Source of the DNA: Paenibacillus sp. JZ16 | GTDB lineage: Bacteria > Bacillota > Bacilli > Paenibacillales > Paenibacillaceae | Length of the DNA: 64,000 nt | Direction of reading: 5' to 3' | Assembly (NCBI RefSeq): GCF_015326965.1 | Contig: NZ_CP017659.1 | Location: forward strand, 2,666,001-2,730,000 | Position numbers and translations under genes: made by a program | Notes under the pieces: generated by a model | What the model saw: the letters and a program-made list of their open reading frames with translations, nothing else | Database searches by the model: none | What the model was told of the DNA's origin: nothing | In this document: positions 56,696-64,000 of the stretch, piece by piece | Layout: every line of letters begins with the position of its first letter | Numbering within the stretch: the stretch's first letter is position 1

Positions 56696-56709
56696 ACAGA
56701 ATCAGCTTC

Positions 56710-57936
56710 TTATTTCATGTCCTGCCAGCTTTTGAAATCGTGAATGGCAAAGCCGGCATAGCTTGCGTAGTGCGCCAATTGATTATGGGCGGACTGAAGC
56801 TCCTGTTCCATCATTTTATTACTTATGGAATAGAATGAGACCCTAGGACCCTCTGTGCTTTTGACCGTTTCAACAGCAACAACAATTTTCTTCTTTAGGG
56901 TGGAGGCTTCTCTCAGCATGACCTGCGCATTTTCCACAATTCCATTATTGCCTAACGCATGATTCCGATAATTCATGATGACGAGGCAATCGAACTTCTC
57001 CAGCATCCATGCACTCATACTGTAATTCTTCCCGGGTACATGAATCGTATTAAGCCAATACGGAACGTCCATCGAAATTTTCAAGCCGCTGCCTTTCGTT
57101 TCTTTTTCGATCAGTCTCATATTGTCCATCCAGCTTTCAAGAATCGCTTTGTTGTGCTTTGTCCATTCGCTTAGCGCATAAGGTTCAATATCGAAATGCA
57201 GTCCCGTAAAGCTTCCTTCCGGGCCAACAGAGGAATTATAGGTTTTAACCCACGCGATGAAATTCCGAATATCCTCCTGCTTAGACTCATAGACCCATTC
57301 GGGTCGCCCCTCAAGTGCTTCCACTTGAATTCCTTCGTTTTTGGCTTTTCGAATAAAGCCCTCATATATCGCTGGATCGATATCTCTATCCACCTGCAGG
57401 TAAATGGATGTCACACCCTTCATTTTGGCGAAGCTTATCATTTTCTCTTGATCCTGTTTGATGATGTGACTGTCCCATATCCATGTTCCTTTCGGAACAT
57501 TGGCCACGGAGGTCATAATGCTCACCAGATTGCGCGCGGGCTGCCACTCCACATTTGCATGCAATACTTCACTAATAAAACGCACCGGAACCATCGTGCG
57601 GCCTTTTTTTAGCGCCGCCGCCCCCTCGAAATCAACTCTTTTTCCATTCACCAGTGCATGATTATCGCCAATTACCAAAATAATCGTGTCACGGTTAAGC
57701 GAGATCGTAATTTGTTTTGAATTTCCGTCCCATTTCGTAGCAGCTCCGAGCTTGTCGGATACAAAAGCAAGTGGAACCATCGTAAGGTTGGATCTCCGAT
57801 CGACGTAGGGGTGCTCATCCGGGAATTGTACATCACGCCCATCCACAGATATTCGGACTTCAGAAGCGTAAATAGCGGGGGTAAACGCAGCTAAACTTAG
57901 CATGATAGCTAACGTGCATACTACCAATTTTCTCAT
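56710..57936 (-). CDS. Secreted protein with copper-amine-oxidase-type N-terminal domains
   Basis: A protein of about 408 residues. The signal peptide ends around TPAIYASE. Two copper amine oxidase N-domain-like repeats follow: VDGRDVQFPDEHPYVDRRSNLTMVPLAFVSDKLGA and VNGKRVDFEGAAALKKGRTMVPVRFISEVLHANVEW. These are common wall-associated modules in Paenibacillus-type bacteria and do not imply copper. The C-terminal half looks like a TIM-barrel glycosidase-like domain (FTGLHFDIEPYAL, KISMDVPYWL, CLVIMNYRNHA), where Asp and Glu in HFDIEPY could be catalytic. ATG at 57936 after GAGGAAATCACC is preferred over 57984. Confidence 0.82.
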   Translation of the reverse strand: MRKLVVCTLAIMLSLAAFTPAIYASEVRISVDGRDVQFPDEHPYVDRRSNLTMVPLAFVSDKLGAATKWDGNSKQITISLNRDTIILVIGDNHALVNGKRVDFEGAAALKKGRTMVPVRFISEVLHANVEWQPARNLVSIMTSVANVPKGTWIWDSHIIKQDQEKMISFAKMKGVTSIYLQVDRDIDPAIYEGFIRKAKNEGIQVEALEGRPEWVYESKQEDIRNFIAWVKTYNSSVGPEGSFTGLHFDIEPYALSEWTKHNKAILESWMDNMRLIEKETKGSGLKISMDVPYWLNTIHVPGKNYSMSAWMLEKFDCLVIMNYRNHALGNNGIVENAQVMLREASTLKKKIVVAVETVKSTEGPRVSFYSISNKMMEQELQSAHNQLAHYASYAGFAIHDFKSWQDMK

Positions 57937-58100
57937 GGGTGATTTCCTCGTCTTTTTGATATTGTTCTTTTCCTTACTGTGCACGTGTTGTCACATAATG
58001 AGATTATACGGGATGTAATAATTGGTAACAAGAGATCAACAGGGGAAAAAATATGCAGATTTAATTGCTGAGGCGGATCTTCATGTTGGGTAAATAAACG

Positions 58101-58131
58101 AAAAGCTCAACCAGTAAAAACTGACTGAGCT
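58101..58131 (-). terminator. Hairpin after the SDR gene
   Basis: AGCTCA-N2-CAGT pairs with ACTG-N2-TGAGCT around AAAA; the minus strand continues TTTTCG. It sits about 65 bases past the SDR stop. Confidence 0.6.
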
Positions 58132-58195
58132 CATAAACAGAATGACTTCGAACGAACTTCAGAAGATGGCCTTGTAAGCAACAATCTTATGAAAC

Positions 58196-59065
58196 TCAGC
58201 CATTAACTGGAACATTCCCTCCAAGAAATTCATGGCTATATATATCGGATACTTTTTCCAGCACACGCTGCGCATGTTCCGTAAATTTCAAGTCTGCAAT
58301 CCGATCTTTGAACAGAAACACGCCGGTCTCATTGCTGTTTTTGCCCAGAGCTCCCTCATATAATAGATTGGCTCCATGAGTTGGCGGAGAGGAAAAAAAC
58401 TTCATAAACAGTTCAAACCCTGCGGTCAGTCCGGAATCCTTTCCTTTTCTTAGCGTGTTGTTAATGCCCGGGTCAACGCTGCGGATCTTGATGCCTTCCT
58501 TTGCAAGCTGCGGTGCGACGGCTTGGGTCCACAACGAAAGAGCCAGCTTTGAAGTCGCATATGGTCCATACATTTTGCGGAAGGCTTTGGGATGCTCCAA
58601 TTTTTCGATCGTAAACTCCTTCGTAAATCTAAACACCTGCGACGAAGTGTTTATCACCGTTTTTAAGCTGCCGTTATAGAGCAGCTCCTTCAATTCCATC
58701 AGAATAATAAAAGGAACGACCGTCAACAATTCATAATGCAATTCGCGGCCTTGTTTCGAATAGCGCAGCTCACTTAAGCCTCCTCCGGCGTTGTTAAACA
58801 AAATATCGATCCGCTGTTCCTTGCTTTTTATTTCTTCCAAAGCGTGTCTCAAGCTGCCATAATCGGTGAGATCCTTCACTTTATAGGCTCGGAGCCGTCC
58901 GTCCTTGAGATGATTTTGGAGGAATATATCGTCCGCCGGAAAATCCGACCGGTTCAAAGTAACCACCTGCCAGTTCTCCGACAGCATTTTCCGGGTCAAT
59001 GCCAACCCGATCCCGTTACTTGCGCCTGTAATCACTGCAATATGTTCTCGTTGGTTCTTACTCAA
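58196..59065 (-). CDS. Short-chain dehydrogenase/reductase
   Basis: A 289-residue SDR. The cofactor loop is ITGASNGIGLA near residue 13, with NNAGGG near 92, a Ser in INTSSQVF near 139, and the catalytic YATSK near 168. The overall form is that of retinol-dehydrogenase/WWOX-type SDRs, which have a similar long C-terminus. The start is TTG at 59065 after AGGAGGATACGCA. It is followed by a hairpin and is probably transcribed with the two upstream oxidoreductase genes or separately. Substrate unknown. Confidence 0.87.
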   Translation of the reverse strand: MSKNQREHIAVITGASNGIGLALTRKMLSENWQVVTLNRSDFPADDIFLQNHLKDGRLRAYKVKDLTDYGSLRHALEEIKSKEQRIDILFNNAGGGLSELRYSKQGRELHYELLTVVPFIILMELKELLYNGSLKTVINTSSQVFRFTKEFTIEKLEHPKAFRKMYGPYATSKLALSLWTQAVAPQLAKEGIKIRSVDPGINNTLRKGKDSGLTAGFELFMKFFSSPPTHGANLLYEGALGKNSNETGVFLFKDRIADLKFTEHAQRVLEKVSDIYSHEFLGGNVPVNG

Positions 59066-59110
59066 TGCGTATCCTCCTTCATTTAGAATTTCATCGGTTA
59101 TATGTGCTCA

Positions 59111-60061
59111 TCAGTCAGAGTCGGGCAGGAGGATCAGTTTGCCGTGGGCACCCCCGCTCTGGCTGATTTCGACAGCTGAACGCCATTCGTCGAGTTCGAA
59201 AGTCTTCGCGACCGGAATCGTGAACTTGCCGTCCGCTGCGTACCCAGCAAAGTCGCCGACAACGTCATAACGTGCGGTATGCAGTTCTCCATAGCTGGTG
59301 CGAACGCCAAGTTCAGCGGCTGCGGCGAAATCGCTGACGGTTAGGACATGCTGGGGATGCCCGTTGACGATTTGGACCAGATCTTTCAATGAACCGCTGA
59401 TTGGCGCGGTATCCAGGGCGAGATCAACCGGCTGCTTTGCCAGTTCGGTCACTCGTTCGACCATTCCATCACCGTACGACGTCACCAACGCTCCCATTGA
59501 GCGGAGCTTGTCGGCGTAGGTGGGACCAGCGGTTGCGATCACGCGGGCACCGCGCATGAGGGCAATTTGAACGGCGGCGAACCCTACCGTGGTGCCGGCT
59601 CCGTGCACGAGTACGATCTGACCCGATTTCACCCCAAGAGTATCAATGCCTCGGTAAGCGGTTTCGACTGCCATTGGCAACGCTGCAGCTTGAACAAAGT
59701 CGAGTCCGGCCGGCATGCGGAACCAGTAGTACATAATAGCTCGGTCGGACGCACCAGCGCTCGATCCATTCATGAAATCTGCGGCACCCAGAACGGAATC
59801 GCCGATGGCAGCATCGGTTACGCCCTCTCCGATTGCGTCTACAATACCTGCCACGTCCAACCCGATTCCGCGAGGCAAGGGCAGTTGACCGGCAAAGTGG
59901 CCTTGGCACGTCACCCAGTCAACCGGATTTAAGCCGCAAGCGCGTACTCTCACGCGAATGCGTCCCGGCCCTGGCTCTGGGATCGCCACCTCCTCCAAGC
60001 ACAAGACATCAGCTGGTTCTCCGTATTCGTGGAACCGGATTGTCCGCATGGTATTCTCCAT
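59111..60061 (-). CDS. NADPH:quinone reductase-like zinc-free dehydrogenase
   Basis: A 316-residue medium-chain dehydrogenase of the quinone oxidoreductase type: MRTIRFHEYGEPADVL at the start, GLNPVDWVTCQG, GLDVAGIVDAIGEGV, and the NADPH-binding VLVHGAGTTVGFAAVQIAL near 150. No zinc-ligand cysteines are seen. ATG at 60061 follows GAGGGGGCATCACA. Likely reduces quinones or enones. Its neighbours are two SDRs and a divergent TetR regulator, a common detoxification set. Confidence 0.88.
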   Translation of the reverse strand: MENTMRTIRFHEYGEPADVLCLEEVAIPEPGPGRIRVRVRACGLNPVDWVTCQGHFAGQLPLPRGIGLDVAGIVDAIGEGVTDAAIGDSVLGAADFMNGSSAGASDRAIMYYWFRMPAGLDFVQAAALPMAVETAYRGIDTLGVKSGQIVLVHGAGTTVGFAAVQIALMRGARVIATAGPTYADKLRSMGALVTSYGDGMVERVTELAKQPVDLALDTAPISGSLKDLVQIVNGHPQHVLTVSDFAAAAELGVRTSYGELHTARYDVVGDFAGYAADGKFTIPVAKTFELDEWRSAVEISQSGGAHGKLILLPDSD

Positions 60062-60164
60062 TGTGATGCCCCCTCTATTTTGCTCTGATAAAAATCATGT
60101 TCTCTGTAATTTCGAACGGTCTTCCAAGGAAAACAACGAAATCCTAAACTATAAGTTACTAGAA

Positions 60165-60200
60165 GGCAGGGTGTCATGAGGTGAAGCTATGCCCCCTGCC
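60165..60200 (-). terminator. Possible weak terminator after the second SDR gene
   Basis: GGCAGGG pairs with CCCTGCC over a long loop; T content after the stem is low on the minus strand. Tentative. The gap 60062-60235 otherwise holds only the probable promoter of the quinone-reductase gene. Confidence 0.35.
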
Positions 60201-60235
60201 CTCGCTTTAAGAGTCAGGTGTGCGAACGGAGGAGC

Positions 60236-60994
60236 TTAGATCTGGGAGCCGCCTCCATCGACAGGGAACTCAGCCCCGGTGGTATAGGTGGCCTCAAATG
60301 CTAGGAATGCAACAGCCTTGGCTACCTCAACTGGATCGCCTAAACGCAGCATTGGGATCTGCTGTCTCATCTGTGCCTTTGTCTGCTCGGCAGCTTCTTC
60401 CGGCATTGACTTTTCCATGATACCTGTGTCAATGACGCCGGGGCTGACTGCGTTGACGCGAATATTTCGAGGTAATAACTCGCGCGCCAGACCTCGAGTC
60501 ATGGAGCGCAGCGCCGCCTTACTAGCTGCGTAAGCACTGAGCATTGGGAGACCCACTACGTTCACGATTGAGGTGGTAAGGACTACCCCGCTACCTGAGC
60601 CTAGCAACGGAGCGAGTTTCTGCACGGTAAAGTACGGTCCTTTGGCATTGATTGTAAGTATCTCGTCGTATTTTTCTTCGGTCATTGCCTCGAAAGGGAC
60701 AAACCCCGTGACACCAGCGTTAACGAACAGGGCATCTATTGTTCCAAACTCAGCCTTCACTCGATCGGCTAACGCGGCAATATCGTTCAATGAAGCGGCA
60801 TCGCTTAAGACCGCGATTGCGTTGTTGCCGAGTTGTTCACGAGCCGCATCCAGCGTCGCCTGAGTACGTCCAGTAATCAGAACGCGCGCGCCTTCATCCA
60901 CTAGCAACTTCGCCGTCGCAAGGCCGATTCCGCTGCTGCCTCCCGTGATCACGACCTTTTTGTCAGCGAATTTGCCTTTACTGAATGGTTCCAT
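60236..60994 (-). CDS. SDR-family oxidoreductase
   Basis: A 252-residue classical SDR. The cofactor loop is ITGGSSGIGLATA near 16, with VNAGVTG near 90, catalytic Ser in TTSIVNVVGLP near 140, and YAASKAALR near 153; PGVIDTGIM and the C-terminal PVDGGGSQI are also present. ATG at 60994 follows AGGGAGGACGATTCAA. It shares a divergent promoter region with the TetR gene and is probably its target. Confidence 0.93.
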   Translation of the reverse strand: MEPFSKGKFADKKVVITGGSSGIGLATAKLLVDEGARVLITGRTQATLDAAREQLGNNAIAVLSDAASLNDIAALADRVKAEFGTIDALFVNAGVTGFVPFEAMTEEKYDEILTINAKGPYFTVQKLAPLLGSGSGVVLTTSIVNVVGLPMLSAYAASKAALRSMTRGLARELLPRNIRVNAVSPGVIDTGIMEKSMPEEAAEQTKAQMRQQIPMLRLGDPVEVAKAVAFLAFEATYTTGAEFPVDGGGSQI

Positions 60995-61048
60995 TTGAAT
61001 CGTCCTCCCTTTGGTTAATCCGTAATCGGATGATTAGGTACAGGACCG

Positions 61049-61142
61049 ATTATATAGCAATAGATTTAATAAGTAAACTCATTTTATTAATTTTGTTCAT
61101 TTAATTAATTTAATACATGAAAGGCAGCAAGTTTGTTATAAT
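61049..61142. promoter_or_regulatory. Divergent promoters between the SDR and TetR genes
   Basis: Leftward: TTTACT (complement of 61072-61077), 17 bases, TATAAT (complement of 61049-61054). Rightward: a -10 TATAAT at 61137-61142 with a poor -35, which fits a regulated promoter. The AT-rich stretch between, with repeated ATTAATTT, is where TetR could bind. The rightward start site falls after 61142, so the TetR start must be downstream. Confidence 0.65.
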
Positions 61143-61176
61143 AAGTTCGAGAGGCATTAAAGGGAGGCACTTATCC

Positions 61177-61815
61177 GTGAGAAAAGCCGTGAGTGTAGAG
61201 ACATATGTAGAAAAAATAAAGCCCGTTATAAGAAAAACAAAATTCAGCCAACTGAAAGTCGACGATCTCGCAAAATATATGGATATCAGCAAAGTGACAC
61301 TATATAAGCATTTTTCCTCCAAAGACGACATCATCGAACAAGTCGTTGATTATTACATTGATTATTCGAAGAAGGCCGACACCGTTGTCAAAGACGATTC
61401 CGTCTCTTTTTTGGATCGTTTTCAATTAACATTTTTACAATCTTTGATGTGTGCCGCGTATATCTCTGATTTGTTCTTGCAAGACCTGAAGGAATTTTAT
61501 CCGCACCATTTTGAGAATCTGTCCGTTGCCCTACAAAATCGGAATAAAAGCTTACAAACTTTTTTTGAATCCGGTATGGAGCAACAGATTTTCAACAGAT
61601 TGAATGCCGTATTGTTTATGGTTCAAGATGACGCTGTGCTGCGACGCTTTATCGAGCCGTCCTTTTCGATTCAGTATGATATCACCTTGAAACAAGCGAT
61701 AATGGATTTCTACTACATGAAGCAGTATCAATTGCTCAAACCTGAATATCTGAAAATCATAGACAATTCCAATATTGAAACGAAGATCGTTCATATTTTG
61801 CAAGGCATTTCATAA
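61177..61815 (+). CDS. TetR-family transcriptional regulator
   Basis: A 212-residue regulator with an N-terminal helix-turn-helix FSQLKVDDLAKYMDISKVTLYKHFSSKDDIIEQVVDYY near residues 25-62. A divergent helical ligand domain of about 140 residues is rich in aromatics (FLQDLKEFYPHHFENL). GTG at 61177, ten bases after GGGAGG, is chosen; the ATG at 61117 lies upstream of the predicted transcript start. It probably represses the divergent SDR and perhaps the quinone-reductase and second SDR genes. Confidence 0.88.
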   Translation: MRKAVSVETYVEKIKPVIRKTKFSQLKVDDLAKYMDISKVTLYKHFSSKDDIIEQVVDYYIDYSKKADTVVKDDSVSFLDRFQLTFLQSLMCAAYISDLFLQDLKEFYPHHFENLSVALQNRNKSLQTFFESGMEQQIFNRLNAVLFMVQDDAVLRRFIEPSFSIQYDITLKQAIMDFYYMKQYQLLKPEYLKIIDNSNIETKIVHILQGIS

Positions 61816-61866
61816 GTGAAGCGTCCATATCCGATTCCGTTGTGGACTACATTACTTCAACAGAAA

Positions 61867-61894
61867 CGGCAGCCGATCGTCTTGCCGGCTGCCG
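61867..61894. terminator. Hairpin between the TetR gene and ilvB
   Basis: CGGCAGCCG pairs with CGGCTGCCG around a ten-base loop. No T-run follows on either strand, so it may be a weak terminator for these convergent genes. The remainder up to 62056 shows nothing else. Confidence 0.45.
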
Positions 61895-62056
61895 CATGTT
61901 TCCGAACTATCATCCCCGTTAACTTAATGAGTTAGCACATATCCTCAACAGAATTTGTACTTCGTACTTTCGGAGCTGGACCAGCCAATCCCCGCCGCGT
62001 TCCATGCCTGAGCACCCGTGGGAGCGGGGCCAAGCGTACGACTCTCTTCAACGCAA

Positions 62057-63787
62057 TTATTCGTCGTACCCTAGAATCATTTGGTCCAGCGGCGTGCCGG
62101 CAAGCACCATGGGGTATACGTTCTCATTGGTCGGGATGACGAACTCGACGAGCACAGGTCCTGTCGTCTGCAGCGCCTCAAGCCAGACCTTGGAGGCTTC
62201 CGCCTTGTTCGTTGCTCTTAATCCCTTGATTCCGTATGCTTCCGCAAGCTTGACGAAGTCCGGACTGCCGGAAAGATCAATCTGGCTGTAGCGTCGTTCG
62301 TACATCAATTCCTGCTGCTGCTTAACCATGCCGAGCACCTGGTTGTTCAAGACCACGATCTTAACCGGAATCTGATGAATCGCGCAGATCGCCATCTCCT
62401 GCGCGCACATCTGCATGCCCCCGTCGCCGTTGATCGAGACGACGAGACGATCTGGATTTCCGACTTTAGCACCGATCGCAGCCGGGAAGCCAAAGCCCAT
62501 CGTGCCAAGACCGCCCGACGTGATGAGTGAGCGAGGATGCTTAAAGCGGTAAAACTGGGCGGTCCACATTTGGTGCTGGCCTACATCGGTGGTGATGATC
62601 GCATCTCCTTGCGTCGTCTCGCTAATCATCTCGAGCACATATTGCGGTTTAATGACAGTATCCGAATCGGTATATCGAAGCGGATGCTGCACCTTATACG
62701 CTTGAAGCTGCTCAAGCCAGCTGCACGTCTGGGCTGCTTGCGCTTTCGTGTTCGCATAAACCAGCACGTTTTTAATATCGCCGATGCACGCGAGATCTGT
62801 CTTGACGTTCTTGCCGATTTCCGCCGGATCGATATCGATATGGGCGATACGTGTGGCCTGAGGCGCAAACCCGTCCAGCTTCATCGTAACCCGGTCATCG
62901 AAACGCGAGCCGATCGAAATAATGAGATCCGCATTCTGCACCGCCATGTTCGCCGCATATACGCCATGGTGTCCGAGCATGCCCAGCCACATCTCGTCAT
63001 CGCTCGGAAACCCGCCGAGGCCGAGCAGAGTCGTCGCGACCGGAATCCGCGTAGTGTGGACGAATTTGATCAGCTCCTGGGAGGAGTTCGAATAGACAAC
63101 GCCGCCGCCCGCGATAATAACCGGCTTGCGCGCTTCCGCAATCGCCTGAAGCAGCGCATCTATTTCTGCCGGATTCGGTTCCGGGGCTCCATGGTATCTG
63201 CGCAACCGAACCGTGTCCGCTGGACGATATGCCATCCGCTGATTGGTCACGTTTTTGGGAATATCGATCAAGACAGGACCTTTGCGGCCCGTATTCGCGA
63301 TATAGAACGCTTCATGAATGATGCGAGGAAGGTCGTGTACATCGCGAACCGTGTAGCTGTGCTTCGTAATCGGCATCGTGATGCTAATAATGTCCGCTTC
63401 CTGAAAAGCATCCGTGCCCATGACATTCGTAGATACGTTCCCCGTTATGACCACCAGCGGCACCGAATCCATATAGGCGGTTGCGATGCCGGTCACCAGA
63501 TTTGTTGCTCCTGGACCGGATGTCGCGATGCATACCCCAACCTTCCCCGTCGACCTGGCATAGCCGTCCGCCGCGTGAATCGCGCCTTGCTCGTGCCGGG
63601 TCAAGATATGCTTGAAGTCAGGCTGATGTACCATCGCGTCGTAAATGTAGAGCACATTTCCTCCCGGATAGCCGAATACGCACTCCACGCCCTCCTGCAG
63701 CAAGCCGCGTAAGAGTACCTCCGAACCGGTGATATATTCCTCTGATGACGTCGTTGTTTCATTCGTCATTCCTAATTGCTGTTCCAT
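62057..63787 (-). CDS. ilvB: Acetolactate synthase large subunit
   Basis: A 576-residue thiamine-diphosphate enzyme of branched-chain amino acid synthesis that joins two pyruvates, or pyruvate and 2-oxobutyrate. Domain order is as in IlvB: the N-terminal ThDP-pyrimidine domain with the catalytic Glu in HEQGAIHAADGYARSTGKVG near 55, a central FAD-binding-like domain, and a C-terminal pyrophosphate domain with INGDGGMQMCAQEMA near 450 and VVLNNQVLGMV. ATG at 63787 follows GGAGGCTACCCA. A T-box leader precedes it. The small subunit (ilvN) would be expected downstream, but the next gene on this strand is unrelated and no ilvN is seen. Confidence 0.96.
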   Translation of the reverse strand: MEQQLGMTNETTTSSEEYITGSEVLLRGLLQEGVECVFGYPGGNVLYIYDAMVHQPDFKHILTRHEQGAIHAADGYARSTGKVGVCIATSGPGATNLVTGIATAYMDSVPLVVITGNVSTNVMGTDAFQEADIISITMPITKHSYTVRDVHDLPRIIHEAFYIANTGRKGPVLIDIPKNVTNQRMAYRPADTVRLRRYHGAPEPNPAEIDALLQAIAEARKPVIIAGGGVVYSNSSQELIKFVHTTRIPVATTLLGLGGFPSDDEMWLGMLGHHGVYAANMAVQNADLIISIGSRFDDRVTMKLDGFAPQATRIAHIDIDPAEIGKNVKTDLACIGDIKNVLVYANTKAQAAQTCSWLEQLQAYKVQHPLRYTDSDTVIKPQYVLEMISETTQGDAIITTDVGQHQMWTAQFYRFKHPRSLITSGGLGTMGFGFPAAIGAKVGNPDRLVVSINGDGGMQMCAQEMAICAIHQIPVKIVVLNNQVLGMVKQQQELMYERRYSQIDLSGSPDFVKLAEAYGIKGLRATNKAEASKVWLEALQTTGPVLVEFVIPTNENVYPMVLAGTPLDQMILGYDE

Positions 63788-63805
63788 TGGGTAGCCTCCT
63801 TCGTT

Positions 63806-64000
63806 AAAATAAAATCCCCTCTCCTCCTAAGCAAGCTGACAGCAGTCAGCTCATACAGGGACGAAAGGGGATTTTTTCGCGGTACCACCCAAGTTTGCTG
63901 CCACCCTCGCGAATGCAGCCTCATGAGGTAAGGCCGATGCCTTACCTGCGGCGCGTTAACGAGCACCATTTCGGTTAAGCCTACTTTCGGGCATGGCATG
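63806..64000 (-). ncRNA. T-box riboswitch leader of ilvB, cut by the window edge
   Basis: The T-box core GGGTGGTACCGCG is present on the minus strand (complement of 63878-63890). The terminator arm follows: AAATCCCC...GGGGATTT (63811-63876) with a T-rich end. Such leaders read uncharged tRNA and stop or allow transcription of amino acid genes. The specifier loop lies mostly beyond the right edge, so the amino acid (a branched-chain one is expected) cannot be read. Confidence 0.9.

Noticed and set aside
61216..61330. Leftward frame opposite the TetR gene start
   Set aside because: It lies antisense to the TetR DNA-binding domain and lacks a ribosome site.
62537..63712. 391-codon rightward frame inside ilvB
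   Set aside because: It is the antisense of a clear acetolactate synthase gene and is Arg/His/Ile-rich with no domain.

Overview
The window looks like chromosomal DNA from a spore-forming Gram-positive bacterium of the Paenibacillus type. This is an inference from content. Ribosome binding sites are strong (AGGAGG-like), with frequent TTG and GTG starts. There is a T-box leader before ilvB, YesM/YesN two-component regulation beside a sugar ABC transporter, many glycoside-active proteins, and several genes of spore-associated families (CgeB-like, PdaB-like, SleB-like). I see no rRNA, no intact tRNA, no CRISPR array, no insertion sequence and no phage structural genes.

Layout. 0-4.4 kb: a leftward gene start, then a Fur-box-controlled ferric-siderophore ABC operon (binding lipoprotein, two permeases, ATPase). 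4.4-6.7 kb: a GntR (YtrA-type) regulator with an ABC-2 exporter and a small membrane protein, read leftward. 6.9-12.1 kb: two large secreted beta-propeller paralogues, one ending in a dockerin and one in Ig-like domains. 12.4-22.2 kb: a galactoside-type module read leftward: response regulator, YesM kinase, sugar-binding lipoprotein, two CUT1 permeases and a GH2 beta-galactosidase. 22.5-30.0 kb: an AT-richer block of cell-envelope or spore-surface glycan genes: three CgeB-like glycosyltransferases, a MurF-like ligase without its first domain, two PdaB-like deacetylase homologues, a GT2 enzyme, an NlpC/P60 protein and a SleB-like hydrolase. 30.2-35.3 kb: a decayed histidine kinase, a secreted PQQ-type propeller protein, an ABC exporter operon with an XRE regulator, and an acetyltransferase.

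35.4-43.2 kb: an ECF sigma factor, its DUF4179 anti-sigma-like partner and a secreted protein; a two-component system whose response regulator carries a frameshift; a secreted or membrane alpha/beta hydrolase with PhoB-like repeats upstream; and a second copy of the secreted protein family. 43.3-46.9 kb: a MerR regulator, a two-gene membrane system (DUF3100-like) and an M20 amidohydrolase. 47.4-53.6 kb: a leftward operon that fits non-phosphorylative L-fucose use (GH95 fucosidase, zinc dehydrogenase, aldo/keto reductase, fuconolactonase-like amidohydrolase), with a divergent AraC regulator. 53.6-61.8 kb: a PTP-like phosphatase, a membrane M28 peptidase, a copper-amine-oxidase-domain protein, three oxidoreductases and a divergent TetR regulator. 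62.0-64.0 kb: ilvB preceded by a T-box leader that runs off the right edge.

The block most likely to hold something new is 22.5-30.0 kb. Its proteins lack export signals, its families point to the spore mother cell, and several of its promoters carry CATAnnnTA elements like those read by SigE/SigK. The substrate of its ligase and glycosyltransferases cannot be told from sequence. Other points worth checking are a tRNA-Ala-like 3' fragment at 47260-47290, the response-regulator frameshift at about 39740, and several perfect operator-like palindromes.
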